Positions 12,112 through 23,100 of a stretch of 64,000 bases of DNA are shown piece by piece. How positions within the stretch are numbered: the stretch's first letter is position 1; each line of letters starts with the position of its first letter. Below the pieces are notes generated by a model that was not told where the DNA came from, did not search any database, and saw only the letters and a list, made by a program, of their open reading frames with translations. The translations under genes were made by a program, and so were the position numbers. This DNA is from Oncomelania hupensis (Eukaryota; Mollusca; Gastropoda; Littorinimorpha; Pomatiopsidae). The stretch lies in NCBI GenBank assembly GCA_036898135.1, contig CM072517.1, positions 60,100,990 to 60,164,989 of the forward strand, given 5' to 3'.

Positions 12112-12784
12112 CCCCCCCGTTGGAGTGCCGGGGGTTTCAGTATAAATAGTATCCCCACTTTATGGACATTTAGTAGTTAGTCTCCTCTCTGAAAATCCTT
12201 ATCGGGAAGAGAGGGGACTATAAACTGATTAAAATAAAAAATAAAAAAAAATGGACATTTAGTGCTTTAAATTCCCACTGTCGCTGTCTTCCTCATTTGC
12301 TCTTTCCCATTCCTGCTCTGTCCTATCACTCTGCTATACTATCTTCTTCTTCGCTAGATCAATGACCTACCTTTTTTCTTGAAAACTCTTCCTGGACAAG
12401 ACTCCTTGTTTGTGTATGAGGTCTGTTGGATCAGCTTGGGAGTGTTGGACGCTTTCTGCCGGGTGGTCACTAGGGCTTCCTATGATTGTATTATTTAGCA
12501 CTATAGGCATTTTATATGTATGTGTTTTGGTGATGATTTATAATGATGTTTGTATTCTATTTTGTTTTTGTAACCGGGGGTTTGAGTAGTTGGGGTAAAG
12601 CCTTAGCCGTCCCCTGCGTGGGATGTCTTTATTGTAAAGTGACTGGCCAGTGGAGGGCATTCAATTTTTCCACTAGGGTTGTTTCGGCAGATCTTTTATG
12701 CGGATTGGGGGTTGTCCGGTCCTGATTTGGCTCGGAAGAGTCCGCTGGACCTAAAGCAACAATCAATCAATCAATCAATCAATC
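12112..12784 (+). repeat. R560 copy 5, interrupted by a mini-retroposon
   Basis: Full-length copy with an (AATC)n tail. It is split near its 5' end by the 76-bp insert 12175-12250. Confidence 0.85.
12175..12250 (+). mobile_element. 76-bp hairpin mini-retroposon with 13-bp TSD
   Basis: The insert is flanked by perfect 13-bp repeats ATGGACATTTAGT (12162-12174, 12251-12263). It has an imperfect inverted repeat (GTCTCCTCTCT near the start, AGAGAGGGGAC about 20 nt later) and an A-rich 3' tail, as expected for LINE-mediated retroposition of a tiny structured RNA. A second copy lies at 42169-42220 on the minus strand. Confidence 0.75.
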
Positions 12785-12950
12785 TGTTGTTACATTTGTC
12801 TTGTCTGTTGTTACAGTTGTCTTATATATTGATACGGTTGTCTGTCTATTGTTATGGTTTTCTATTGTTATGGTTGTCTGTTGTTATTGTTGTCTATTGT
12901 TACGGTTGTCTATTGTTATGGTTGCCATATCTATTACTGTTTACAACCAT
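12785..12950 (+). repeat. Degenerate minisatellite, TATTGTTACGGTTGTC-like unit
   Basis: About ten imperfect 14-18-bp units vary around TTGTTA(C/T)GGTTGTCTA. A related stretch at 11890-11985 sits in the tandem duplication. Confidence 0.6.
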
Positions 12951-13136
12951 TGTTTGTGGCATGCGACTTCCAGATAGTTTGCTACAGGCTATGAATCACT
13001 TACATGATGACTCTTACCCTGTTGTGTGTATTGCAATTGCGATACGTTTTAAAGAAACTAGAGGATCTATTAAAATCTTTAGAGATTATTTATTGTTTGA
13101 AAGTCATGTAAAAGCATCTTCCAGCGGTGCACATTG

Positions 13137-14500
13137 ACCCCTGTTGGGGTGCCGGGGTTTTCTGTATAAATAGTATCCCCACAGACATCAAAGCCCAAGG
13201 CCAGTCCCTCAACACAGTGCATAGCTTCAAATGTTTAGGAGCCATTGTATCAGACAATGGGTCCAGACAGGAAGTCCTCTCCAGGATTGCACCATTGCAC
13301 AAACAACTGCTGCCCTGACAAGGTTGAAGCCCCTTTGGAAAGACAGGACCATCAGTCTACACTCCAAGCTAAGGCTGCTGCGCTCCCTTGTCGTCTCCGT
13401 CTTCCTATACGCTTGCGAAACATGGACCCTCACAGCAGATCCACAATGAAGAATACAAACATGGAGATGAGGTGCTACAGAAGACTTCTGGGCATTTCCT
13501 ATACCAAGCCATTGGACATCACGATGACATGTTCACAGTGGTGAATAAATGGAAACTCCAATGGTATGGCCACGTCACCAGAGCATCAGGCCTTGCAAAG
13601 ACCATCCTGCAAGGCCCGGTGTAAGGAGGCAGAAGAAGAGGGAGACAGAAAAAGAGGTAGGAGGACAACATTCGAGAATGGACTGGCTTGACACTGAGCG
13701 AAGCCATGAGGGTTGCTGAGAACAGAGAAAGATGGAGTACACTGGGTAAACGATCGTCTGTGGTGCCCCAACTACCTTCAAGTTATGGGATAGGACAGAA
13801 TAGGACAGTATCCCCACTCTTTGGAAATTTAGTGCTTTAAATTACCACTTTTTCCATCATTCTCATTTGTTCTTTCTCATTCCTAATCTGTTCTATCAAT
13901 CTACTATCTTCTTCGCTAGACCAGTCATCTACCTTTTTTCTTGAAAACTTTCCCCAAACTCCTCATTTGTGTATGGGGTCTGTTCTTTTCTATGTATTAT
14001 TATTTAGCAATGTAGGCATTTTCTAGGTATGTGTTTTGTTAATATTTTATAATGATGTTTATACTCTATTTTGTTTGTGTAAACTGGGGTTCGATAAATT
14101 AGAGTGCAGCCTCAGCGTCCCCTGCATGGGATGCCTTTATTGTAAAGTGACCGGCCAATGGAGTGCCTTCAGTGTTACCATTATTAGCGTTCGTTCGTTG
14201 TGTAGATTAACGTCCCCAGACACTTTCGCATATAGGGGACGTAGATAAGAGATCATGATGAAGTAAAAGTTCATGATGAGTTGCCACAGGGCTGTTCGCA
14301 GGATGTCGTTCGTTTCAGTGATGATATATTTCGTTGTTGTAGGAGGTTCCCGCTCAAGGTGGAGGTACAGGTGGTGTACGTGCTGGTGGCTTCAGTAGAT
14401 CTTTAATACGGATCGGAGGTGAATCATCTTTCAATCAAGTTGTGGTCCTGATTCGGCTCTTTGCAGTCCGCTAGATCCTATAAACAATGATTAACTAATG
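13137..14500 (+). repeat. R560 copy 6 (subfamily C), split by LINE insertion
   Basis: The 5' piece 13137-13182 and main body 13807-14500 are interrupted by the LINE 13183-13806. The 3' part has the alternative ending with CTTTGCAGTCCGCTAGATCC and an ACAATGATTAAC tail. About 200 bp at 14185-14385 are absent from other copies and look like another insertion of unknown type. Confidence 0.75.
13183..13806 (+). mobile_element. LINE 3' fragment (C-terminal RT region) with 11-bp TSD
   Basis: It encodes broken pieces of a non-LTR retrotransposon C-terminus (CLGAIVSDNGSRQEVL, ISLHSKLRLLRSLV, FLYACETWTLTA, MEMRCYRRLLGISY) in several frames, then a 3' tail of GGATAGGACAGAATAGGACAG type. AGTATCCCCAC flanks it at 13172-13182 and 13807-13817. 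Same family as the 57.3-59.5 kb element. Extremely 5'-truncated and dead. Confidence 0.85.
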
Positions 14501-15423
14501 AACATTGAAAATAACGGAGTATAAATTAAAATACGATTACAATTTTCGAATTTTAAAAGAAATATATTCCGTTAAGGGGCACGCACACACACACATGAAC
14601 GTGTGCATCTATACATCAAAACACAAACACATGAGCGCATGCACTTAACACGAAGTCTCGCACAGACAACAAGAAATTTACAACAAAAAATATTTAAAGT
14701 AAACGCAAGGGAAGTAATGTTTCTCACTTTGAGTAAATGTTAAAGGAAGAGTTGCCTCCCGTATAACGCGCGATTTTATCGTTTTTATCGTCTAAGGGGC
14801 AAGTACTCTACGATGTCAGGAGGAGACGAATGGCGCCGAATGTCATCAGGTGGAAATAAGACGGTCACAAAGTTTCATCGTGTGTACACATACTTAAGAG
14901 TCATATAACTCCAGAATGATCAGATTGTGGGCAAGACAGGTTAGTTACGTTTATAGTTAATAGGTATGCGTGTCATGTTGTATAATAGTTTAGGTGCTGA
15001 ACTATGGTAATAACTAATAGGCCTATTCATTTTATATACACTGATGAAATTCATGAATGATAAGGCCTACATAACACAAAAACCGGACCAGCAAAAGGTA
15101 TAATGTACAGCAAAGAAGATAATTATGGATGGAAGCTTCGGGAGGGGGGAACTTGATGAAGAGATGTGGCAATCATCAACCTTTCAATCATTCCAAAATT
15201 GAGTAATCACAGTATGACAAAATTTACAATGACGGATGAGGCACCACTACTATACCTACACTAGACTACATGGCCACAACCCTATAACTTAAGTATAAGC
15301 TTCAAGTCACAGGTTGAATACTTGACGTCACCCAAACCTGCGACCTGAAGTGAGACCATCATATCTTCAGCACCACCAGCAAGGCCAACAAAACTAAGAC
15401 ATCAATTAACATCAACCTAAAAT
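14501..15423. other. Intergenic, no gene recognised
   Basis: Only a short (CA)n near 14587. No coding similarity seen. Confidence 0.45.
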
Positions 15424-16600
15424 CCACGAAGCGCTTGTTGGAGCTAATTTAGAAAATGCTAGCTCTGTTTGGGATCCTTATACATCAGACAATGTCAGCT
15501 TCAACAAAAGGATCCCAGTGATGGAGAAAGTTTTTAAGCTAGGGGTATTTATACCCTCAACCAAAACATGTGGGGGTTTTCATACCCTCATTGCAAACAT
15601 AAGGGGGTTTTTATACCCCCTTTCAGTTTTTTAGGGGGTACACCAACATTTTCTTTCAGTGTTAGCCACGGAAATTCCAGTAGCCATTTCTCCTGGAAAG
15701 TCTTTTTTATCAGTTTGAGTTTCTTCAGCCCGGCCCGGTTGCGGCTCACCTTTTTCTTCTCTTACCGAGCACTCAAAGACAAAGGCTGACAAAAAAGTTT
15801 GTTTTTCTTTTCCTTCATCTTGTTTTAATTTTTTTTTTAGCAATTACTTTTGTCTGCTTTATTTTTCCTTTTCTTCGGCTTCCTCTCAGACGGCTGCCTG
15901 TCAGCCATGTTTAATGTTGGGTTGTTGTCAGTCTTATATAGCCAATCAAAATCGTCGAGAAAAAATAGTGAATATTATCGTGCATATGATTGGCTGTTTC
16001 TCGGAAGCGACAGAATGAATAGGAGGGGGAGAGAGGGTGGTAGGCGGCCGCGCAGGACGCACAGGCACACGATCCAAATCGAGCGAAAGCTGTACGCACG
16101 ACCGAAATAGTTGTACCTGATGATACCTCCCAGCAACTTAGCTTTACGTTTTCATACCCCTTTGGCACTGACTTTGTGCGTGTTTATACCCTTTCATTAC
16201 ATTTTCGTTATACGTGATTTCCCAACTCAGTACGTGAAACACGTACGATTGTACGTGATCTCCATTACTGGGATCCTACGCCGAACTGCTAGGTGGGTGT
16301 TAACTGGTATCGTCACACTTCAGTGTGGACATGATATAATAGTAGAGCTGCAGTACTGGCCGTCCCTCCAGTCCAGAAGGAAACGTGCAACACTAACTGC
16401 CTTCTAGTCTACAGATACCATCATGGACTCACCCTCATCAATAGTATGTACTCTCGGAAACACCCACACCCCCCATGCACCCATCAACATTTTTCCCACT
16501 CACCATCCCAGAGTGGAACTCCTTGCCTGAAAACATAGTCTCTACAGCCACAGTGACTGCATTCCAGGTCAGGGTGAAGCTCCTTCTGTGAAACCCTCCA
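15424..16600 (+). pseudogene. LINE C-terminal remnant (second lineage), split by a MITE
   Basis: Left part 15424-15509 encodes LENASSVWDPYTSDNVS. Right part 16277-16600 encodes RRTARWVLTG, LQYWPSLQSRRKRATLTAF and TIPEWNSLPENIVSTATVTAFQ, in shifting frames. These are typical end-of-RT-ORF motifs of CR1/Jockey-type LINEs. Frameshifts and stops show it is inactive. Confidence 0.7.
15510..16276. mobile_element. 767-bp TIR element (MITE-like) with TTTATACCC subterminal repeats
   Basis: Ends GGATCCCAGTGATGGAGA and its inverse (TCTCCATTACTGGGATCC) match at 17 of 18. The outermost GGATC may be a target duplication. Near both ends a TT(T/C)ATACCC word recurs at least five times (15546-15625 and 16150-16190), including self-complementary GGGGG-TTTTTATA-CCCCC. 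It contains no transposase. It lies inside a LINE remnant. Confidence 0.7.
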
Positions 16601-17002
16601 GAAGCTTCTCTTCCCACTACCCCTTCTCCCCACCCCCACCCCCCACCCCCACCCCCATCCCCCACTCCTTTATCCCCATGCCCTGAATTTGAATTCCGGA
16701 CAGTTCTTCACTTTGTTTATCATTGCAATATTTCCACCCCTGGTTTAGCAGCCCCTTGGAATCAATGCAGCAAGTTTCTTAACGAATTGAAGTTGGCTGC
16801 TCACTAAGATGAAAAGTAATTCTTTAACAGTTCAGTGTTCCCGATTATTCACAGTTGTGCGTTAATTAGGCACAAAATATTAAAAAAGAAGCAGAAAAGT
16901 TTGTTTGCGTCCTGTGGAGGTACACATTTTCCCTGAATATCTTAATTCTAAAATAGGACATACGAGTGGCCAACTAATTAACGGCAAACCCCTCAACAAA
17001 GA

Positions 17003-17081
17003 CTTCCGTAACAGATGATTCAAGGTTGTGTCACGAGTTGTCGTCCTTTAAAATCACATGCGCTCACTTTGTATACTTCCG
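17003..17081. promoter_or_regulatory. SSBP1: Possible SSBP1 promoter region with two CTTCCG motifs
   Basis: CTTCCG (complement CGGAAG) occurs at 17003-17008 and 17076-17081, 34-112 bp before the start codon. CGGAAG is the core of ETS/GABP (NRF-2) sites, which are common in promoters of nuclear mitochondrial genes in vertebrates. No TATA box is clear. The role here is inference. Confidence 0.3.
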
Positions 17082-17114
17082 CTATGCAATTAATATTATG
17101 TCGCTGCTCACCAA

Positions 17115-17141
17115 ATGTTTGCAAAAGGACTCTTAAATTTG
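17115..17141 (+). CDS. SSBP1: SSBP1 exon 1 (presequence start)
   Basis: Nine codons, MFAKGLLNL, precede the donor GTTAAC at 17142. Phase 0 matches the next acceptor. The hydrophobic/basic composition fits a mitochondrial presequence. GTTAAC is a weak donor, so this is the least certain exon. Confidence 0.7.
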
Positions 17142-20100
17142 GTTAACTGAGAGTCTCACGGACCCTTATTTATTTTGGGGGAAGGGAATAATAATAATAA
17201 ATAATAATAATAATAATGCATGCTATATACACGCCTTCCGGGAAGGGGGAATCAAATTTTTATTTTTGAAATGTTTATATTGAATGCGTCCAGTACCATT
17301 TCTGGGAACACTGCAGTTGTACACAATCTTTTACATTTTGTTTTGTTTCAGGGGGTTCGGTGCCTTCAGCGTACTCAGCCTAAAGACATTTGCCGTTTGG
17401 CAAGCACAGGTGGTGGTGATGATGAAGCTCAGGCAGCCAGGTTTGAAAAATGTAAGCATGTGTTACACGGCAATGGTAGATTTCAGCCCCGATGCTTGAA
17501 TCTTGTGTAACTCCAATTTGTTATCCACTCAATCCCTTCACTCGGCAACAGTTGTCACTAATATTAAAAAAGTATAAAGGTTTCCAACTTATTCAGTAAA
17601 AGACGCAAACAGCAATCAACAACTGCATACACAATCTCTTTCTGTAAAGCGCCCTCCAGCCGCACAGGCAGCGCCACTTATATAACCTATTAAAAATGTA
17701 GAAAGACGCGGAATGTTCCAGAATGATGCAATCGACCACCAATCAAAATAAAACTCGCCACTGGAATTACACGCTTGCGGCGTCGAATGTTTTATGAAGT
17801 TACAAGACCTGACTAGCGACAGCTAGATCCATCTGGAATCTTCCGTGGGTGATAACCAAGTAATTCCAGAAAGTTCTCAAAACTGCTGCAACAATGTTGA
17901 CCATCAGAAACAAACAACATTATGCAAAGCTTTTCTAGCAACAGTTCAGAACCAAGTCGAAGGTAAATGCTCGTTAGCATTGTACCAGTCATCAAAGCAT
18001 GCAACTGTTGCCTGTGCTTTATGGGAGCTTCTGTCACATTTTTTCCAAACCTCTGAGGCATCTATATGTATAAAGAGCTGCTCAAGGCGCTGACCAATAC
18101 AGGATTTAACTCGTATAAACTCCGGCCTGAGGCATTCATTTGCTGCCTTAGGCTCAGTGGTGATGAGTCACTGTGTCTGAGACTGTATTCACAACTTTCC
18201 GGCACCTCTCATAAAAACTCGTGGGTATCGCCATTATAAATTAAAACGAGGTTACTATGAAACCAAGTTCCGGTTTGGCTTGTTTTGCTTTTATCAAAGC
18301 TTGATGCGTGACTTTTAACTATGGCAAATTGCCGAAAACGACGATTGTTAGAGCCAGAAAACGAGTGGGATAAGTATAAAAACGGTGGAGGAAGTACATG
18401 CTCAGTGAAAGAATGCAAAAAACAATCGTAGAGGCCTGTATTTGTGGCGACTTCGGAGGTGCGTCGATCATCGACAGAAAGTGAAACAGGACCTGAAAAC
18501 TCTTGTAGTTTTCCATAGCTTCACCGTCGCAACCTTCACAAAACACGAAGTAGTTGACTATGTTAGGCGAGCGTTGTGGCCAAGTGGGCTAAGGCGGGAC
18601 TAACTTGCCTTGTCCACAAGTCAGAAACCAATGGCTCCTGACAGGTGTGGGTTCGAGCCAGCATCTGGGCGTTATGTTTTTTCGAATATTTTTCAAAAAT
18701 TCACAAATAATGTTAGGTAGGTAGGGTTTAGGCGCGCCACTGGCGATAGAAAGGGATAATAAACTGCAGCAAAAAAAAAAAAAAAAATGTGAGGGTACGA
18801 TACTGGTGGCCAGTGACACATGTTATTATTCTTGACTATTTGGAAATAACTCACTAAAACACGCGGAGAAAGAAACCGGAAGTATTTTTCATTGAGTGGA
18901 TTCCCGTTGGTGCATAGGATAGCAGAAAAGTGTGAATACAGGGGTGAGATTTAACCCAGGAGACTAAATAGCCCGCCGGGCTAGCTCGTAAATAAAGTGA
19001 GGTAGCCCGCATGGTTTTTAGGCAGCCCGACAATCGTTCACTTCAATACTGCTGCATGAGCTGGAGTCTGTTGATCACGTTGAGGGTGCTTGCCTCTCAG
19101 GATGATCGGGTGAGTCTTGTAACTACGGGGTTCGGACGTGGTGAGGTAGATAGTAGAAATAAAGTTCCACATTTTCGGATCAACAACCGTCACCTTGACA
19201 ATACACGTAATTTGTAGCGAGTGTCTTTTTCACAAACAAAGCAGTCAGCGCGAGCTTGGTGCGAAAGGGAAGTAGGCAAAGGGAAATAACGCTCACGTAT
19301 GGTTCATACTCGTAGCAGACGAACAGTGACCTAAAAACGCTCTCGCTTCGGACCGAGCTTCTAAAAGTCCTCAAGTACATGTAGTATCCTTTTTTTTTTA
19401 GGTCGCCAGGCGGGCTGGCTCAATTATAAAGTGAGGTCGCCCGAGCCGGTTTTAAGTCGCCTCGGGCGACCGCTAAATCTCACTCCTGGTATACATCATT
19501 TACATGTGTGGTTCAGTGTGTTCTTTGCATAGATCTGTGTACTTCTGCTCTTGATCATTTGCAGCTGTGTTGTTTTTTTTTAAAACTATTACCTGTCTTT
19601 CCATACATGTCTGTTTACATAGGGTGTGTATGTGTGTGTAAGTTAATTGTATGTCGATTTTTAGGCATGTGCAGCATTAGACCTTGTATTGACTTACTAC
19701 GTAGCAATACAATTTATCTGACTGTTGACGTGACTTTCAAGAGGTCAATAATGATTGCTTCATTCTTTATGCCTATGTTGATTCTATTGCTCGGAGTCAG
19801 ATTATTTATAAAGACCCTGTGCATGGTGGCATGTGGCTATTCCTGAATTCTGGCGTTTTGATATGCATGTTCTGGTAGTCACAGTGTTGCAAGAAGATAC
19901 TGGTGTGCTGCACGAGTCTAGGGACAGACAACTGATAGTGTATACTGTGATCGTGAAAAAAGTTCATGCATACTTTTGGGATCCCACATGCGCCAAAACC
20001 TGTGTGAGGGTGTGGGTGTGTGTAAATATTTTTAACAATTCAAACTTTTATTTTAGTTGTGTTTGATCTTTGATAACATATTGTGTAATTTTCAGGCGTG

Positions 20101-23100
20101 AACCAGGTGAATTTGCTTGGGCGTGTCGGGCGTGATGCAGAGATGAGAGGGTCCGAGGCTCACCCCGTCTGTGTCTTCTCCCTTGCCACCAACAACACTT
20201 ACATGAAGGCCGATGGTCAGTTTGTTACCGACGTTGATTTTATCAATGAATTAGGAGTTACTAGAGCAGTTATCATACAGGCATGCTACTTTTCCGCGAT
20301 TTCGCGGATTTCCGCAACAACCACTTTTGGTTTCCGCTTAAATTAAAATATTTCCGAGAAAGTTAACAATTTTCAATGAAAAAAAAAAATCGAGATCAAA
20401 TTTTAAAATCGCGCAACGCATTCGTGATCTAGTCAACCTTAGGCTAGTCCCTGTGAGATTCCGCTGATCCAGTTTAATCAATGCGCATGCGCGTCACGAT
20501 ATTCGACTTCCGCATTCAATCCGTACCGCCATAGTAAGAATATGTTCGTTTAGACTCCGCTTGCTTTCTCCTCGAAATGTATCGCAATGACATTGTGGAG
20601 AGGGGCAGTCTTGGAGACTGGGATAAGAGAGAAAAAAACAAGTGGCTCTGGAAATGGCTTGAGAGAAAACACGAGGATGTCGAGTACGGAACGTACATCT
20701 GCAAAATCAAACAGCCTGGAAAGGCCTACTGCACGCTCTGCTGATGCGAATTAAATTACAAATCGGCGGGTGTTCGGGCCCTTACAGACCACATCAAGGG
20801 GAAAGGACACCAAGCGAAGCAAGCTGAATGCAAGAAGAACTCGCACCTTCCAAATTCATTATGTGTTGAGCTGTGGAGAGCTAACAACAGCATTTTAGTA
20901 CCAAAATAACAGCTGATCTGACCCCATAAAATAAGGCTCAGAATGCACCAGAATGCATAGATTTTAACCATCTTTTCAAAAATTTTCAGGCCCCCGGACT
21001 CCCCTAGCATCGCGTCCCTGCTTCGCAGGTATGCGCACTCGTGGCTGCGCCACTCGACAGAATTTCAGAGAAATCTTAATTTGGCCTGTAGCATGCCTGT
21101 CTTATAATAATAATAATGATACTGTATGCTGTACAGGCCTTATTCCTAACTCAGACTCAAAGGTACGGCGATCTGTAACCTATATGCAAGTTCGCATTTT
21201 ATGTTACATATTCCCACATACACAACAAAAACACACTTTTATTACTCTAACATGTGGTCTAAAGGCAAGTCACTATTAGAAGATGGAAAAGCCATTTAAT
21301 TTTTCTTTTTTTTTTAGATTGACTTCATTCAGTTGAAGGGAGAGAGGAGTACCCAGAACACACAAAAAAACCTCGTTGACACAAAAAATCTTGTACCTAA
21401 TTCCTAAGTCACATAAGTCTGCCCCCAACGGATTTTGAACCTGCAAGCTTAACTTCGGCATATGAAACTTGTGCCCAAACCAGATTTAGTACCAGATCAC
21501 CCCATATAATTTTATGCTGTTCTAGGACCAAGGAGCAACTTGGAGATGTCTCAAGGTTGCACAAGGAGTACAAAATGAGGGTACACAGTTAAATTGGCAG
21601 TCACTTAGTGAACATTTCCTGCTGGGGTGTCAAGACGTTCAAAGTAAAGGGTGTGAAGAAACTTCCTGCTGTTGGTGTAATAGAGTTTAAACAGGTTACT
21701 GGAGAGAGGGTTCTAGTCACTCGCTATTAGTGACTGCGTTTACTGATTTTTGTTGTCGCTAAAAAAAGCTATTAAAATTTTTTTTACTGAGAAATAATCA
21801 AATATTTCTATAAATTTTATTATTCTGAAACTGTCAACATATTATTTCGGGCATTTTCTATATTAGTGAATAGATTTATAGGTTCCTGTCGCGCCTCATT
21901 TATACAGAGAGATAACCCAGTAACAGCTTTGTGCTATTCAGAAAATGGCTCCAGGAGAGAATCTTCTACTGCCTTCTCTTCAGCAACAAGTAGAGAATAT
22001 TTGTAATTAAATTTTTTTATACCTTTATTGCAGTTCGTTGAAGTCCTGGCCAGCAAAGCGTGTCTTAATTTATCTCTTTGATAGTTTAAATTTTTATAGT
22101 AGCTTCTTCTTATTCAAAGAACTGGTGTTATAACGCTTGTTTTCATTTTTCTTCATATTCTGTTTGTTTTGGTTGGTTGGTTGTTTTAGTAACGTCTTCT
22201 TCATCAAGATGATAAGACATGAGCACGAGCACCTTTACACACATAAACACCACATATATACATACGATTTGTTTGTTTTGCATGGATTGAACTTGAAGTA
22301 ACTCATCAGATATGATCATCGGTCTTAGTAGCCTTGTATCCTGTATTGGACAGGTCTGTTCTGGGAGAGCCTACAATAGCAGTTCTTTACTGTTTTGGAG
22401 TTGGAGCAGAAATGTTTTGCTGTCGTAAGTTTCCTAACCACGCTTGATTTAATTATGTAAAATAAATATGGTGGTGGTGGTTGTGTGTGTGTTTGTTGTA
22501 TATTTGTTGATTTGTCTTAGGTACAACAACATCACGGGTAGACTGGCACAGAGTAAGTGTCTTCAAACCAGGATTGAGAGAAAAGGTTGCTATCCATTTA
22601 AAAAAAGGGTGAGTTTTGTAGTTTGTTGTATCGTTCTTATATAGTTTTGTAGTTTGTTGTATCGTTCTTATATAGTTTTGTAGTTTGTTGTATCGTTCTT
22701 ATATAGCTCTTTCTCCAGTTCCAGAGCTGCTCAAGGCTGCGGATGATGCCGGATCTAACTCAAGCTGCCAGAGCTTCGGTGTGTCATCTACTGAGCACAA
22801 TCCTGGGTGACAGGCGATGGGGGAGAAGGGGCCTAGTGCTTGTTGGGTGTATTTATGTAGCTGGCGTTCTAGGACATGAGGGTTGTCACGTCCCAGAGGA
22901 GGAGCGTGTGTATGTCCCTCCCAACACCCACACTCACTAGCTAACCCACTAACACCACACACTGGAAACAATTTTCATTTAAACATTTATTAATGTTCAA
23001 TGACAGACAACTCACACACGCTTACATACGACACTCGTTTATACTAATTTACACTCAAACTAATAATCATGGGAATGAGAGAAAGATAAACTCAAACGAT

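Larger units (their letters stand above)
11161..12784 (+). repeat. Local tandem duplication, about 800-bp period
   Basis: The flank containing CCCCTTGGGGTCATGAGCAA (about 11190 and 11990), through AACTGCGGCAACAGT or its variant and the following R560 copy, occurs twice in the same order. The two units differ by scattered substitutions and by the mini-insert in the second. Confidence 0.8.

Noticed and set aside
18320..18430. Short Cys-containing frame (MANCRKRR...CSVKEC) reminiscent of a THAP or zinc-finger start
   Set aside because: Ends after 36 codons, lacks the rest of a THAP domain, and no TIRs could be placed around it.
18567..18672. tRNA-Ser/Leu gene
   Set aside because: A and B boxes are present, but stems do not pair well and a SINE body with A17 tail follows, so it was called SINE S5.
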